Assembly (NCBI RefSeq): GCF_964340395.1
Contig: NC_135549.1
Location: 15,123,342-15,187,341 of the forward strand
DNA length: 64,000 nt
Source of the DNA: Glandiceps talaboti
Lineage: Eukaryota; Hemichordata; Enteropneusta; Spengelidae
Direction of reading: 5' to 3'
This document shows positions 1-12,749 of this stretch, in pieces. Each line of letters opens with the position of its first letter. Positions within the stretch are counted from its first letter, which is position 1. The notes under the pieces are model-generated. The model did not search any database and was not told where the DNA came from. It saw nothing but the letters and a program-made list of their open reading frames with translations. The position numbers and the translations under genes are program-made.

Positions 1-114
1 CAAAAATCTTGCCAACATTGCTACATGTTACTGTCTTGCTCAACAAATATCTCTGCGGCTATGGTATTTTGTTGAGCCAGACAATAAAATGTAGCAGTGT
101 TAGTAAGATTTTTG
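1..114. repeat. Imperfect 47-bp inverted repeat (hairpin)
   Basis: Positions 1-47 pair with 68-114, leaving a 20-nt loop. Only about six positions differ between the arms, and two of those are G:U wobbles. The outer ends CAAAAATCTT and AAGATTTTTG match perfectly, as do the inner GCTCAACAAA and TTTGTTGAGC. It sits in what should be intron 1 of the minus-strand gene that begins at 347. It may be a small palindromic MITE or a miRNA-type precursor. The arm may continue left of the window. Confidence 0.75.
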
Positions 115-250
115 GTGCTTTGTTTCAGTTTTCATGATTTTAATTGTAATTACATGTTTTTAATTAAAATATCACAATTTGAAAAAAAATTGTATATGTA
201 TGTGCATAAATTAGATATATTTTAAAGTGAGAGGGTTAAAACAAACTTAC

Positions 251-388
251 CATCACTTTCAGAAGAAACACTTGGTCTGGGAGAAATTATAATTCTGTGA
301 TAGGGACCATCTGTTGAAGTACGTCGACCAATTGGTGACTGTGCCATGGTGGTACACTGTCTATATCTGTTCTGTCACCACAGATGAT
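251..388 (-). CDS. First coding exon of an unrecognised gene (partial, minus strand)
   Basis: On the minus strand an exon can be drawn from an acceptor (AG at 390-389) to a donor (GTAAG starting at 250). An ATG at 347-345 sits in an ideal Kozak context (CCACCATGG). It opens 32 codons plus one base, beginning MAQSPIGRRTSTDGP and ending PRPSVSSESD. The peptide is rich in Ser, Arg and Pro and looks like a disordered, phosphorylatable N-terminus. There is no signal peptide or membrane segment. The rest of the gene lies left of the window, so I cannot name the product. It is divergent from the NUDT5-like gene, and the two starts are about 1.8 kb apart. The untranslated part is 348-388. An upstream non-coding exon may end at a possible donor near 1557, but this is only inferred. 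Confidence 0.6.
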
Positions 389-2183
389 CTGTGAAATACA
401 CATAATATCAAATGATAACTAAATGTTACAGGTCAATATTTCTATACAATCTTTCTATGTCATCTTCTTTTATATAGATTGGTTATTGATAGGTTGGTAT
501 TCTTTTAGATTTTTCATCATCAATCATAAGACATTTACTTTGATTGGTTGGTCTTTCAGTTCATGACTGGGGAGGTTTGGAGGGAGGAGGAGGGTGCTTG
601 CCAGTGAAACATTTTATGCTCATACAAATGTATTCAAAATAGCCACGGGAGAGTAGCCTGATGCTTATTCTGACATAGTTCATTTCTCTAAAACATTTTC
701 AAATATTTATACTAATACCATACATGCCAGCGGTTACTAACTCCTAGTGTAAAGGGCGGGGGCATTACCCTAGTGAGTCTGTCTGAAATGAATTAATAAA
801 ATATATGATAATTCGGTATTTTGAGTTAGGTCAAATGAAGGTCAAAGTATATACTGAGACTACACTTTGAGACAGTTGTCGAAATCAAAACACACTGCGA
901 CAATATTGAGAGATAGATACGCTTCAAAGAACTGTTTTGGAACGATTGACGTCATCACTGTTGTTGATTCAATGGCCAACTCTTAGTTATCTCCCCGTAC
1001 ATGTGTACACATCCCATTACAATTTCCAAATGTTTCAAAAGCCCAAGTATATTTTGACCGCTGTTTGACCTCAGAATACTTTCCTTATTCTCAGCAATAC
1101 TGACGTCAAAGGTTTAAATCACCTGTGTATGGTTTGTAAATTTTGACTCAGAGTAATTATGCTCCGAGTCCTACCGATACATGCGATGACCTTTAACGAC
1201 CTTGTGTTCCAATTTCTCACGATTTAGAAATCTTGCGATATTTGAATTTCTTCTGTTTTTAGCGCATTAGTAACTGTTGAATGTTTGACAAACGTCAAAA
1301 TGAGCTTCCTAAAGTATGTATGTATACATGATTCAGACATTGTAGCTACATCAATAACAAAAGTACAAGTATCACCACGTATTAAATACCCATGTACGTG
1401 TCCTCAATACGACCCCAACCAAGGTTCACATTCACAACAATTTTATTTAGTCAGCACTGTAAAACATTTTCCCTGTACAACTACTTTACGTTTGCCACTT
1501 TCAAACTGAAACATGGTAATACTCATACATAATCCCACACAACTTTCTCCACATTACCTGTTACGATAACCGATCAGTTCGAAGAGTTGCTCCTGCTTCC
1601 TCCCAAAACATGAATGTTTACAAAGTCCAAAGCCCGCTCAAACACCACCTGGCGAACTTTGACCCAATACTTCACAACATCGCTGTCATGATCATTCCGC
1701 GTAGACGAACGGAAAGCTAGCATCGAAATAAATTCTTGAGAGGTTATTTCCAACCAACCATAGATATAGTATATCATTATGTCGTATGAACAGTGATACC
1801 AAACTAAGAAATTTGACTGGAAGAAACAGTTCAATATTGAGATGGGTCTCTTTTATGGACATGGGCGCAAGAAATCATTGCGTGAAGTGGCTAAATGAAT
1901 GAAGCTCTTCAAACGTGTGTGCTTTACTGCCTCCACAGTCTTCCTTTACCCGAATTTCAACGTATGTGAGAGGAAATCGTATAAGTTATCACAAGTTAGG
2001 AATTACGTATCGGCGTGGAATAGTAAAATCTCGGGGAAAGCTGGTGGATATCATATTATTGGTTCAATTTGCAAGCATCTGTCTCTTGACAATTTTGCAT
2101 TTCAACCCACGTTTCTCACACGCTTTCGAACTACTGGGCGATGCGCTATGTCTAGCAATTGTAATGACAACAATATAAACAAC
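389..2183. promoter_or_regulatory. Divergent intergenic region with two CRE octamers
   Basis: This 1.8-kb stretch separates the minus-strand exon from the NUDT5 start, so it should hold both promoters and 5' UTRs. Two perfect palindromic CRE sites (TGACGTCA) occur at 947-954 and 1101-1108, about 150 bp apart. Such sites bind CREB/ATF factors in animals. Short ORFs here have no recognisable content. No TATA box was assigned. Confidence 0.35.
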
Positions 2184-5100
2184 ATGGAACAAGAGGAAAC
2201 GAGAATGGGATTCCAATATCTAAAGGAAGAGGTGAGATTACGATTAAAATGTGTTGGCACCCTTTGCATCACAGGTTACCACAACTTGTGATGTCATGGA
2301 TGAGAGCATGCGCAGTTGGTACTGTACTGACTGCGTTTCTGTTGATACTTTGGCATTGTTATTGAAGGACGTGACAATGACAATATAAACATGATGAATC
2401 ATCCGATGGCAAAATATTAGCATTTCAAAGGCAGAGTTTTTCATATATTTCAAACATGTAAACATCTCTTAAAGTGATTTGTTTCTGTTATTCTGTTTAC
2501 AGTTGCTGTATACAATTATAAAACTTTATCTTTGCACACATTCCACATGGGTGACTTAACTTTAATACACCGTGTAAGAGTTCTTTTGAAGATAGTCTGG
2601 ATGCCAATGTGGTCTCTAAGACTGTGTGGGTGGCTGCGGATGAATTTTAAATTGCATCTCAGGACTTCAGACTTGTAGATTAACGACTTTGACTATACCG
2701 TGAGTGGAGGTGTAAATAGTAACGATACTGTATAGGAACTAGACTATCTTGAAGATTACCTGTACATGTTCTGAAGTGTACCTTTCTAGTAATATTTAAT
2801 AGCTTGTCCTTCGACCTCGCCCAAAAAACAAAATGGACTTGGTATCATTAATTTTATAATGAGTAGTCACTGTCTGAAAGAAGAACTCGTATGTGTAACA
2901 TTTTAAGTAAGTTTTTACAGTACAGTCATCTCAACATCTTTTTTCACTGAGATTAACAGAGACTGATCATCGAAGAAAAACTTGGCAAAGGAAGATATGG
3001 CTAATTTTTGTTCCCTGTATTTCAGACAATAAGTAGTGGTAAATGGTTGTCTCTGAATAGGGTATCTTATCAAGATCCAAGTGGAAAGACAAAAACATGG
3101 GAAGCAGTAGAAAGAACTACCAGAAATAAAGGATTAACTGCAGATGGTAAATAACGTTTGCTGCTCCATACAGAGAAATTACCTATCAATTCTATCAAAG
3201 AGTTCATTTTACATCTGAAAGTTTCTTTAAACCTACCCTAGCTCATAGACCTTTTGTGTAGGGTCTATGCCTAGCTAAGCTGTAACTGGGGTATTATTTT
3301 TTTCGAGCAAACAACCAACAATATATTCACTGAAAATTGTTAAAGCGAATAATTAAGACATTGTATTTGGACATCATAATTAGAGGCAAATTTAGTGACT
3401 CAAGAAAGCTACAGCTTTCATACATGTAGCAGACACATGTCAATTATCAACATACATTGTATGCAACATGAAACATCGCTATGCTATGTATCAATACCCC
3501 TGGGAAACCCCCTGAACTTAAATTCATAGTCATGACATCGACTTCATCACTGGCCACAAACAACTTACAAATATTAGATGTAGAGTAACTGCTTGATATG
3601 AAGGCCATTGAAAGAGTAATACTAGATGGATGAAATAGGATTATGTATTGTATGGTCAGTTTCTTTTCCTGATAAAATTTCCTTCTATTTTACATCAGCT
3701 GTTTGTATGATAGCAGTTTTGAAACGAGTCTTACATTATGACTGTATGGTGTTTGTCAAACAGTACAGACCAGCAATGAAGTGTTACACTATAGAATTTC
3801 CTGCAGGTAAGAGTTAACAGTAGAAACCAGCCATGAAGTGTTATATGCTAAGGAGTTTTCTGTAGGTAAGAGATAGCTATGTTTGATTGAAAGTACAGAC
3901 CAGCTATGAAGTATTACACTTTAGTATTATAAATATGTTTGTGATGTAATACCAGTACAGTGTTTTATCACAATATACTTCAGTCACATTAAAGTTTTAG
4001 TTACCACATTAACAAAGTTTTATAATAGTGATATATTTCTATGATTGTACAACATTTCAACTCACAGAATTATAACTTTTGTTGATGGTATCCCAATTTT
4101 CATAACCTTAATTTTTTGTTTTTTCAGGTTTGATAGATCCTAATGAAAAGATAGAAGATACTGCTGTTAGGGAATTGAAAGAAGAAACAGGTTATACTGG
4201 ATCTGTATCATACTCAGGAGCAGGTATGTGATCTATCATAACACACAAGGGGTGTCAATCTTCAAAAATATGGTGTTTCATTTGGTTCATAAGTTACAGT
4301 GTGCCCTCTAAGTCAATTTGATGCGCCACTGATGCACACAATTTCTAGTGACAAACCAAAATTTGATGTTCCCCTATCACTTACTGTGTGGTGACTCGCA
4401 AGAAGTCCCAGTTTTTCTCATTTTGACCTACAAGAACAAAATTTAGCAATCATTAGAGGGCACACATCAAAGTTTTATGTTTTCATGATAGTTCTCAACC
4501 AACTGTTGAACTTACCTGATGAGCCTTAGTGAACAGGACAAAAGCAGGTCTCAGTATGAGTGTCTTCTAGAAACCTATATGTCCCACTTCAGCTTCAGAT
4601 GGTGACCCTGGCAGGATTAGGGATATGTAGTGTTTTTGAGACCATCCGTTTTTTCTTGTGTTTTACACAACGTACAGTAGAAATATGTAGGCACTGTGTA
4701 AGTTTAAGTAGGTTTTCTCTTCTTACTGTACTGTGGTATGCATAATACCACTAATACAATTACATGCAGTGTGCAAAATTAACGTTGGTCCTAGACCAAC
4801 ATATTTCCCATAAGGACCAACAGGTTTGCAGCGCTACACCTACTTGTTGGTCGTTATGACCACTTGAAATTTATAATATTGATTCAGTGATATGGATAGA
4901 TATCCAAATTTTACCAATGAGAATCTGACCTCATGGTACCTGATTTAAACTGATTTTTAAACTAGATACAGATAAACTGCATCAAGTACAACAGCTTTGC
5001 TACCTATCAGTCCTTAAGACCGACAGTCATTTTCCCTTAATTTCACACTGTATTTTTTCTATTTCAGTAACCTGTTTGGATCCTGGAGTGTCCAATTGTA

Positions 5101-6682
5101 CAGTTGTACAAGTTTCAGTACAGGTAAATGATACTTTCTGTATACAGTACATTCATTGATACATTGTCTCTGTAGTTTTCATTACAAAATTATTACATGC
5201 TAATGAAGACTAAGACCATCATTAGTTTTACAACACTGAATATGCATATTTCACATACCAGGCATTGATTCTAAACCAAAAATCTCAACATTAACCATCT
5301 AATTATTAGAGATGTTGAAAGTTCATATGCTTAGATAAGGGATACTGTTCGCCATTCATTTCTGCAGTAAATAAGTACAAAAAACTGCTTAAATTTTTCA
5401 TTTCTATGTATGGAGCAATACATCAAGTCTTATGCATTATACCACTGAAAATGTATGCTGTTTTGGGGTCATCTTTCTCATACATTTTATTGGTGTTTTA
5501 TGAAATTTTTACCTTGCATTATTACAAATTGATTCTTTGAATCACTTTATACTTTCCTTTGCATTATTACACAGAATGTGATGTTACATTTGTATTTTTT
5601 AGATCGATGGTGATGATCCAGTCAATCTGAATAGACCAAAGAGAACAGGTAAGTGCTTGATATAAAACTTAGATTTCACTCACAAAAACAACAACAAAAT
5701 TTTACGTCAAAGGATGCAGTACAATGTGATGCATTAGTGTAAAAACATTGTACACAACAAAGCATTGTTGTTCTTGATGTCGTAGTAACAAATTTTCTAT
5801 TTGAAACATCTGACATGTTCCCTATCTAGCTAGTGATCATTTATTACTAGGAAAGGAAGTGTTTTGTTAAAGGACAGTAAGCAGATAAAATCTACCGGGG
5901 ATTCCCCTGTAATGTTACAGGGATTCCCAAAAAACTTATAGTAGATTTTATTGGAAACTATGCAAATTAAACCCCTTTCTCGCTTTTTGTTCCCCAACCT
6001 TAGCAAAAACACTGAAATGTGTGCAGATTGTTACAATAAATGTCTGTCTGGAGAACTTAGAACGTTAGAATGTTGTACATGTATGACATACAGTTATAGA
6101 CTACTGCTTATCAAGGACACAGTGTATCAAAACAGTCACAAGGTTGTTTGTTTGTTTTTTGTTACAGATGGTGATGAATTCATTGAAGTAGTCCTAATAC
6201 CACTTTGTGAACTTCTACGCAAATTACAAGGTAAATAAAAAATTCTTTTCTCTAAATTGTAAAAATCATGATGATACAACAGATTCACACTGCTTACACT
6301 TTATTGGAGTACCAGGAAAATAACTTGAATTGAGGCTTATAAAAACCAACTGGTTTGTTTTGTCGAAGCAGTTTAAATTTAAAGTTCTGCTTGTAAACGC
6401 TTGCCTGTTGCTGGTTGTAGTTTGGTTGAATAGAAAAATGTATATTGTGATATTGAACCTCACCCCCTACCCCACCTTGTTAGAATTTAAGTTTTTCGTT
6501 GCGTCCATATAGTGTAACATCGTTGTTTGTTCCTCCCTTTCAGATGAGTAATGGCGTTTCATTATTTTGTATTTCTTGTAGACTTGGCAAAGGAAGATGA
6601 TGTTGTCATAGATTCCAGAGTTTATTCCTATGCTGTAGGTTTTCAACAGTCTAAAGAATTTTTCAGAAGCCAAAAAATTTAA
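2184..6682 (+). CDS. NUDT5: ADP-sugar pyrophosphatase, NUDT5-like (8 exons, 212 aa)
   Basis: Exons: 2184-2231, 3026-3146, 3699-3806, 4128-4223, 5068-5123, 5603-5648, 6168-6230, 6582-6682. All have AG/GT borders, the phases join without a break, and the total is 639 nt. The family hydrolyses ADP-ribose and related nucleotide sugars in cytosol and nucleus, and the human enzyme is 219 aa. The Nudix box is in exon 4 (from [11 protein letters not shown] to RELKEETGY) and keeps the metal-binding REx2EE core. Other family signatures are SGKW and [11 protein letters not shown] in exon 2, FVKQYRP and EFPAG in exon 3, CLDPG and SNCT in exon 5, DGDEF in exon 7 and DSRVYSYA in exon 8. The start ATG at 2184 has A at -3 and G at +4 and gives a 16-residue first exon, as expected for this family. 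Introns hold two MITE-like elements and decayed exon copies. Exon 1 is the least certain part because it is short and poorly conserved. Confidence 0.93.
3241..3280. repeat. Short hairpin in NUDT5 intron 2
   Basis: CATAGACC and GGGTCTATG face each other across about nine bases, within a slightly longer imperfect palindrome. No function is evident. Confidence 0.4.
3815..3935 (+). pseudogene. Two decayed partial copies of the NUDT5 exon 3 end
   Basis: Right after the exon 3 donor, the last part of that exon recurs twice. The first copy (about 3818-3875) keeps CCAGC.ATGAAGTGTTA, a diverged exon end and a GTAAGAG donor. The second (about 3888-3925) keeps AAAGTACAGACCAGC and ATGAAGT. Neither has an acceptor, and both have substitutions, so they are tandem-duplication relics and not alternative exons. 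Confidence 0.65.
4299..4465. mobile_element. MITE-like element with 13-bp perfect terminal inverted repeats
   Basis: The ends are GTGTGCCCTCTAA (4299-4311) and TTAGAGGGCACAC (4453-4465), a perfect inverted pair. The element is 167 bp, has no coding capacity and lies in NUDT5 intron 4. I could not see a clear target-site duplication. Confidence 0.65.
4767..5050. mobile_element. MITE-like element with CAGTGTG termini
   Basis: The left end is CAGTGTGCAAAATTAA and the right end, read in reverse complement, is CAGTGTGAAATTAA. These are near-identical inverted ends on a 284-bp non-coding unit in NUDT5 intron 4, ending shortly before exon 5. CAG-type ends recall non-autonomous hAT elements. No clean 8-bp target duplication was seen, so the class is inferred. 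Confidence 0.55.
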
Positions 6683-9600
6683 ACTAAAATGTAAGAGTAT
6701 TGTGGTAAATCGTATGTTGAGATACATTCTACCTGTGCCATTTCTGTGTATTATCACAAAGTAGCAATGAATTACAATGAATACTGTATGATGTCGATAG
6801 TTATTGTGAGTATTGTGAGTCCTAGTACCAAGGAAAGAAACATATTGAAATTGTACAACATCTAGTTTCTCACAGACCATATCATATTCTTCAGTTAAAA
6901 CCCAGAAAGTCAGGTTAGAATCATAATAATGCTTCATTTCCCAGATTCCAAAGCATAATAATGATAATAAGATACAGATACATAAAAAATTCGTACTTAT
7001 TTCAATAAGATGGGAAAACGAGGAAAAATGGAAATTAGTTGTCTAGCAACTAGTCAAGTCCGTTATACACGAATCTACATAATACTTATTACAACTGTTG
7101 TTGAGATGTAACATGATCATGGTCAATTCACAAAGAATACAGTTACTGACAGAACAAATATCTCTTTCTGAAATATACATGACGTGATTTTCATTTTCTG
7201 TGTCTTGATTTTGAAAATTCAAGTTCACGCACCAAAGGAGAATGGTGGGGAATAAGTAGAACAAAACAATTCTTTTGAAAAGAAGAAAAACTTCCTTTCT
7301 GATGTTTAGGAAATAGTTATACAAGACTACTATCGGGTATATGCATCATGCTGCCACAATATCAGGGTTGACCAACTGTATAATTTTAAAGGTATTTTAT
7401 TTTAACCAAATAAGTAAGTTCAGTTACAAACATCAAAGTTAGATCTTTAAAACAAGGTGAGTTTAAAGATCCGCACACATTCCATTTCAAAATACCATGA
7501 TAAAACAACCCACCTATTTGCTTTATCAATGAACTTTTTTTGAAAGAAACACAATTTTGAAATCGTAGGTACCGGTGATTCTGACAATGCATTTTTATTT
7601 GCTATGATTATTCATGAACCTCATCACACAACTTTTGATGCGAGTACATTGATTTTATGGCTGTGAAGAGTAGGTTTATCCATATGCATTTATGGTTTTT
7701 AATATCTTGTGTATATGACCACTCAGGTCATTAACACATTCATTTCGTGTTGAGCCTTCCCCTAGTATTTGACCATCTTTATGACATTATGCATGTATAG
7801 AATCGCTCTGTACCTACCATACATATTTCAAAACAAAACCAAGGCTTACTTTATCAGGTACATGTTCAGCACCTGACCTTTTAAGTTTACTGGATGTGTC
7901 TCGGTCCAAAAACTATAACAAATATTGATATCTACAATGTATATACTGTCATTGGAGACAGTCTTCCGTGGTATCACTCAAAATCTGCATGTTATACAGC
8001 ATATAAATTCTCACTTAACGCAAGCAATTATTTTTTTTTATTTTTTTTTTAATATTCCCCCTTTTGGAGGTCTTGTACAGGTCAAGACTGATGCTAACCT
8101 GAACTATTGTAAGCAGTTACTGTGTTATGCACTATATCACAGCTAGATACTTAGTATCTGCATCATTCTATAAGAAGTAAACAGTTACGATTATTCATGG
8201 TAGCTGTTTATTTGTAGGATTTCTATCACTTTTAGTTACTTACTACCTGTATAATTCTTTGAGAATTAAACTATAGTTGAACACTATGTATACAAAGATT
8301 GTTCAGTTGAGTTGGTGGTGTTCCCACACTAATCCTTACTATGTGTGCAATTCTTAAAGAATCACACAATATTGTTTATTATGTATTAATGTTCATTTAG
8401 TAGATGTTCAAATGCAGTCAGTTATTTGATGTCTATCGTATGCTGTGAGAGAAATAATTGTATGCAAATAAGTGAGTGGCCGTTCCATGTACACAAAATT
8501 GTGTAATCGCACAGTATGATTTTTACAGCATTGTGCTGTTTTTGGATAAACACAGCATGAATGCCAATGTTGGTATGTACTTGGGGGGTATATGCACTCA
8601 CACTGGTGGTGTTTTCTGTTGTACTTTCACTAGCAATGTTCATGAGAGTACTGCCACAGAGAACACTACATTCACTCGAGCAAATACCCCAAGTATGCCA
8701 TACTTACACTCGCATGTCATACAGTGCTGTTATATAGTATACCCAAATGTTGTGAGTATAACTGTGTAAGAATAACAGTAAAGTCGTTCTACAACCTTCA
8801 ATTACTGTACTCCATGAAAAAGAGACATTGCAATACTTATCACAAGAAAGTGACACACCAGCATATGCTGGCTGGTATAGAAATATGTATGTAACAGTTT
8901 GACTATATGAATGAATCTGAAGGTATTACATATTGTCTGTTACATTCGTTACATATAATCAGATTTTTTCCTAGTGTATTTTTTTTTAATTTTGAGTATG
9001 TTGGGGCCAATTATTTGTTGCTATTGTTATTTTATAGAAGGGTAAAAGAAAATATTAAAAATAGCTTTTTATGGTTTTTGTAGACAAAATTGTTCTGAAT
9101 TTCTCAAGTTTAATTTTTTAGTCATTAGAATGTAAGTTAGACCTTTTTGAGTTTTTATCAGTTAGTCAATATGAAATGTTTTCAAATGTAATGTGCATGT
9201 TATGATATTAAATATGAAACATATTTTCAGTGTTATATACTTGGAAGAACAAAAAATGTTCAAAAAGTGAAAGTATTTCAATGGCAGTACAGTTTCATGA
9301 ACTATGTACTCCAATCTGCACAGTTATTGGAAAGATAAGAAATGCCAATGATTAAAGTTGACTTTTTGTAATTCATTATTTTCATGAACCAGTCACCGTT
9401 TCTGCTCTCATAAACCAGGGGATTATTCTGTTGTTGTGGCAATGAGGCCATGGAATAATAATCAACCTTACAATTTACTTGTTCACAAACCACTTCAAGG
9501 GAGAGGGAGGGGTACGTCACACTTGTTAGTGACATTTTGTTCTTCAGTATACAGCTTTTGTTTCTCCTCAGAATTCTTGTAAAGGAAAATGCATTTTGAT

Positions 9601-10040
9601 TTATAGAATTCACAATTTTATTAGCAGTGATATATACATATGAATTCTGGTTGTGTTTGTTATTTTATCACAACATGATTCTTGGGATGTCTTACATCCT
9701 GGTGACACCACTTTTTATCAGATACAAAAAATTGATACTGCCAATAATAGCATTTATTGTGTTTTAAAGTACACTAAGGTGTACTACACAATAAAAATGA
9801 TGTTTTTTTAAGTCCTTTATCATTCATTTTCATTTGTATTTAGTCTAGTACAGAAATGAGATATATACTGTTTACCATATAAAAATTTTGTATTGTGGTT
9901 AGACTTCTCACTGTTTGACAGGAATTAATATACAAGATTTGAGTTTTAGAACCAAACCATGATGGCTCAATGTCACCACAGTGGCTAATATTAAAAATAG
10001 GTGCAAATTGTTAATAGACAAATGTACCCCATCCATGACC
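6683..10040 (+). other. NUDT5 3' UTR side and intergenic sequence
   Basis: After the NUDT5 stop I see AT-rich sequence without exons. It has several AATAAA-like hexamers (for example near 9789) and homopolymer T runs near 8031-8050. Short ORFs here match nothing I recognise. I cannot place the true polyadenylation site. Confidence 0.4.
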
Positions 10041-10044
10041 AGGC

Positions 10045-10215
10045 CTCAAAATTAGCTGTAGTCCAGGGTACATAGACTACTAAACATTGTATCTAGATTA
10101 CTAAATTTACAATGGTTCAGGGTACATAGACTACTAAACATATCTAGACTACCAAATTAGCAGTAGTCCATGGTACATAGACTACTAACCCTTGTATCTA
10201 TACTACCAAATTTAT
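10045..10215. repeat. Minisatellite, three diverged copies of a roughly 60-bp unit
   Basis: The phrase GTACATAGACTACTAA appears three times, followed each time by a TATCTA.A.TAC.AAATT-like block. Spacing is about 55-65 bp and the copies are diverged. Confidence 0.7.
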
Positions 10216-10823
10216 AAGTTGGTAATCTGTTAGACCAATGGAAATTGATAGAAAGCTGTACTGAAACAGTTCACCTGGCGAAATCTGACAACCAAGTGTA
10301 AAAGTTTTAAAACTGAATGACACAAGTCATCAGACTCAAAACTGTCACTTCGTACAATAGAAGCATTTGACAAGCAATTTCTGAAAAACAATTCAAACAA
10401 TCAACACAGGCATGGTGAAATATCCTATGAATGTTAGATAGTTATTGCTTCTTCTTTTTTGTAAACTCTTTACAAGGATAATGTTGATATTGTTGAACAA
10501 TAGTTGTAAAGTTTACCTTTAGAACAAAATTTCTGATCTATCAGGGAAGGACTTTCATAAATAATTCGTCATTAACTATCTTGGATTTATGTTACTTGTG
10601 ATGTCAAGTACACACATAGGCAATGGTATAATACCACCAGGTACATTTAGTAGTGTTAAATATAACTGCCTACTACAAACACATGTATTGTATGTTGTGG
10701 TTTGTACAAGTTCAATAAATCGACATAAAGTTATTAATTAAATCAAATCGTAGTACCCGAGTCATTTTGCTTATGTCTGCTCTGCTGTATAGGTGAGATG
10801 GTTGGGCTGTTCACATTACTGGG

Positions 10824-10841
10824 AAGGGGGGGGGGGGGGGG
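10824..10841. repeat. Poly-G run
   Basis: A homopolymer G tract, prone to sequencing error. Similar tracts occur at about 21998-22010 (C) and 26470-26484 (G). Confidence 0.8.
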
Positions 10842-11341
10842 TAACAAGATAACAAGCTTACATGTGCAACAAAGGCAAAAAGTAGTTTGTGTATCAATGT
10901 TCAGGTTAGACCAACAGTCATTGCTTTTTCATTGGAATATTACATGGTGAATGATCAGTGAAAAACATTGACGGTAAACGCATTCATCTCAGTAATTGTA
11001 AATCTAAGACAATCAGAAAACAAATCACATCAAATTATTTGATCCCCCAAACTGCAAGTTTGAGAGAAGGGGAGGGATAGAGAATATAGATTAAAATGTT
11101 ATATATACAGAAGTGCAGTAATTTTACCACCATCAATGCAATATGTTTCTCTTCTTGAACTGGATCAAAATTATTACAAATTTACTGCCTTTCCATCGAA
11201 TGAAACGTTCAAATTCCATGACTCTTAAATACATCGGTTTCTTTAGCTATTCATATTTAAACTTCCAACAGCGCAGCGCCCTCAGGGACAAAGACAACTT
11301 TGCGTATTGCTAAAAACGTACTTTAAATTATAAATTCGACA

Positions 11342-11344
<3 letters not shown>

Positions 11345-11420
<76 letters not shown>
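11345..11420. repeat. (CT)n microsatellite
   Basis: An uninterrupted CT dinucleotide array of about 76 bp in non-coding sequence. Confidence 0.97.
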
Positions 11421-11422
<2 letters not shown>

Positions 11423-12749
11423 TCAGCTATGCACAGAGAAAATAAAATAAGAGAGACACAGACAGACTGGCTTCTCCCTTTTCTGATAATATTTTCAGTA
11501 CTTTGAAATCTAAATACCAATTTCATTAATGGGATATTATATAAATAAGTCAAAACTTTGAAGTATCGAAATATATTAATTAGAAGGATATATTGGATAT
11601 ATTGAATAAGGGTTATCGAGACAATGAAAAATTATGCCAGAGCTTTGCGTAACATCGATTTCTCCTCCGTATCCTGAATTCTTAAAGAACTGTCAACATC
11701 ATATCAGCTTTCCAAACTCGCCATGACATTTCAAGTATTTAGCCTATAGCGCCAATAATACCAGCAACATTTCAAGTGTTGGGTTTCTGTATTCGCACGA
11801 AGATCAAGGGTATTTTTCCTTTACATCTAATTGGCATGACCATATCTGACCTCTGACCTCTTAAAATACAACAATACGTGTTAAAAAGCGCGTTTTTCAT
11901 CCATGACAAAGTTATCGAATAATCTTTACTGTAATCGTGTAACATACACAACACGAATATATGAAACTATATGCCGACAATTACAAAACATTATGTATAG
12001 TCTCAAAGGTGGCACAAAAGGAAATCAATTTTTTGACGAGGTACGTCTGACTAAAATAGATATATTTCTTGTAAAAGTTGCGTCTTGAGTCTGTTCATTA
12101 TATTACGGGGTTATGGGTGATTGCATATTAAATTTTACAGAACCATTAACGGAATCCATATATGATGAACACGTTGGTTTATACATTAATAATAGCCAAG
12201 TTAATATTTCTTATGAACCGGTTAATGTACCTATCATCAAGTTTTTTCCATTCTAGCAATCGTCAGAAAACAAGTGTAGCTTCATCTCGCTAATGATTCA
12301 ATTCATATAATCCTCACGTAGTCAATGCATAAATATACATCCTCACGACCCCTCGACAAAACGAGAACATTCTCGTTATTCGGATTGATTGACTAATACT
12401 CCACTTAATGAGTTGTAACTGTAATCGTTTACAGACAGATTTACCATACTCATTCACGTTCTCAACCGGTCACGATTTCGGTATTATCAATCGGTTTAAG
12501 TTAAATCTGACGAGAAACTGTCTTCGCCGCCCTAGGCCTACCCACAATTCTGTTCCTGGCACGCTGTTTCTATACATGTGTTAATACAAGGTGTTTCATA
12601 CAGTTCTCAAACCCACCAACCCCACCCCCACCCTCACACCCTGACAAATTACATTTCTTGTTCCAAGTTGAACTGCGCTAGTTATCTACGATAATGTTTA
12701 TTTTGAAATTTAAAAGATAATTGAGTGTAAAATGCCAGAATAACAACAA

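Noticed and set aside
1899-2291. 130-codon plus-strand ORF over the NUDT5 exon 1 region
   Set aside because: It runs through the exon 1 donor into the intron. The short frame from 2184 joins correctly to exon 2 and matches the family N-terminus.
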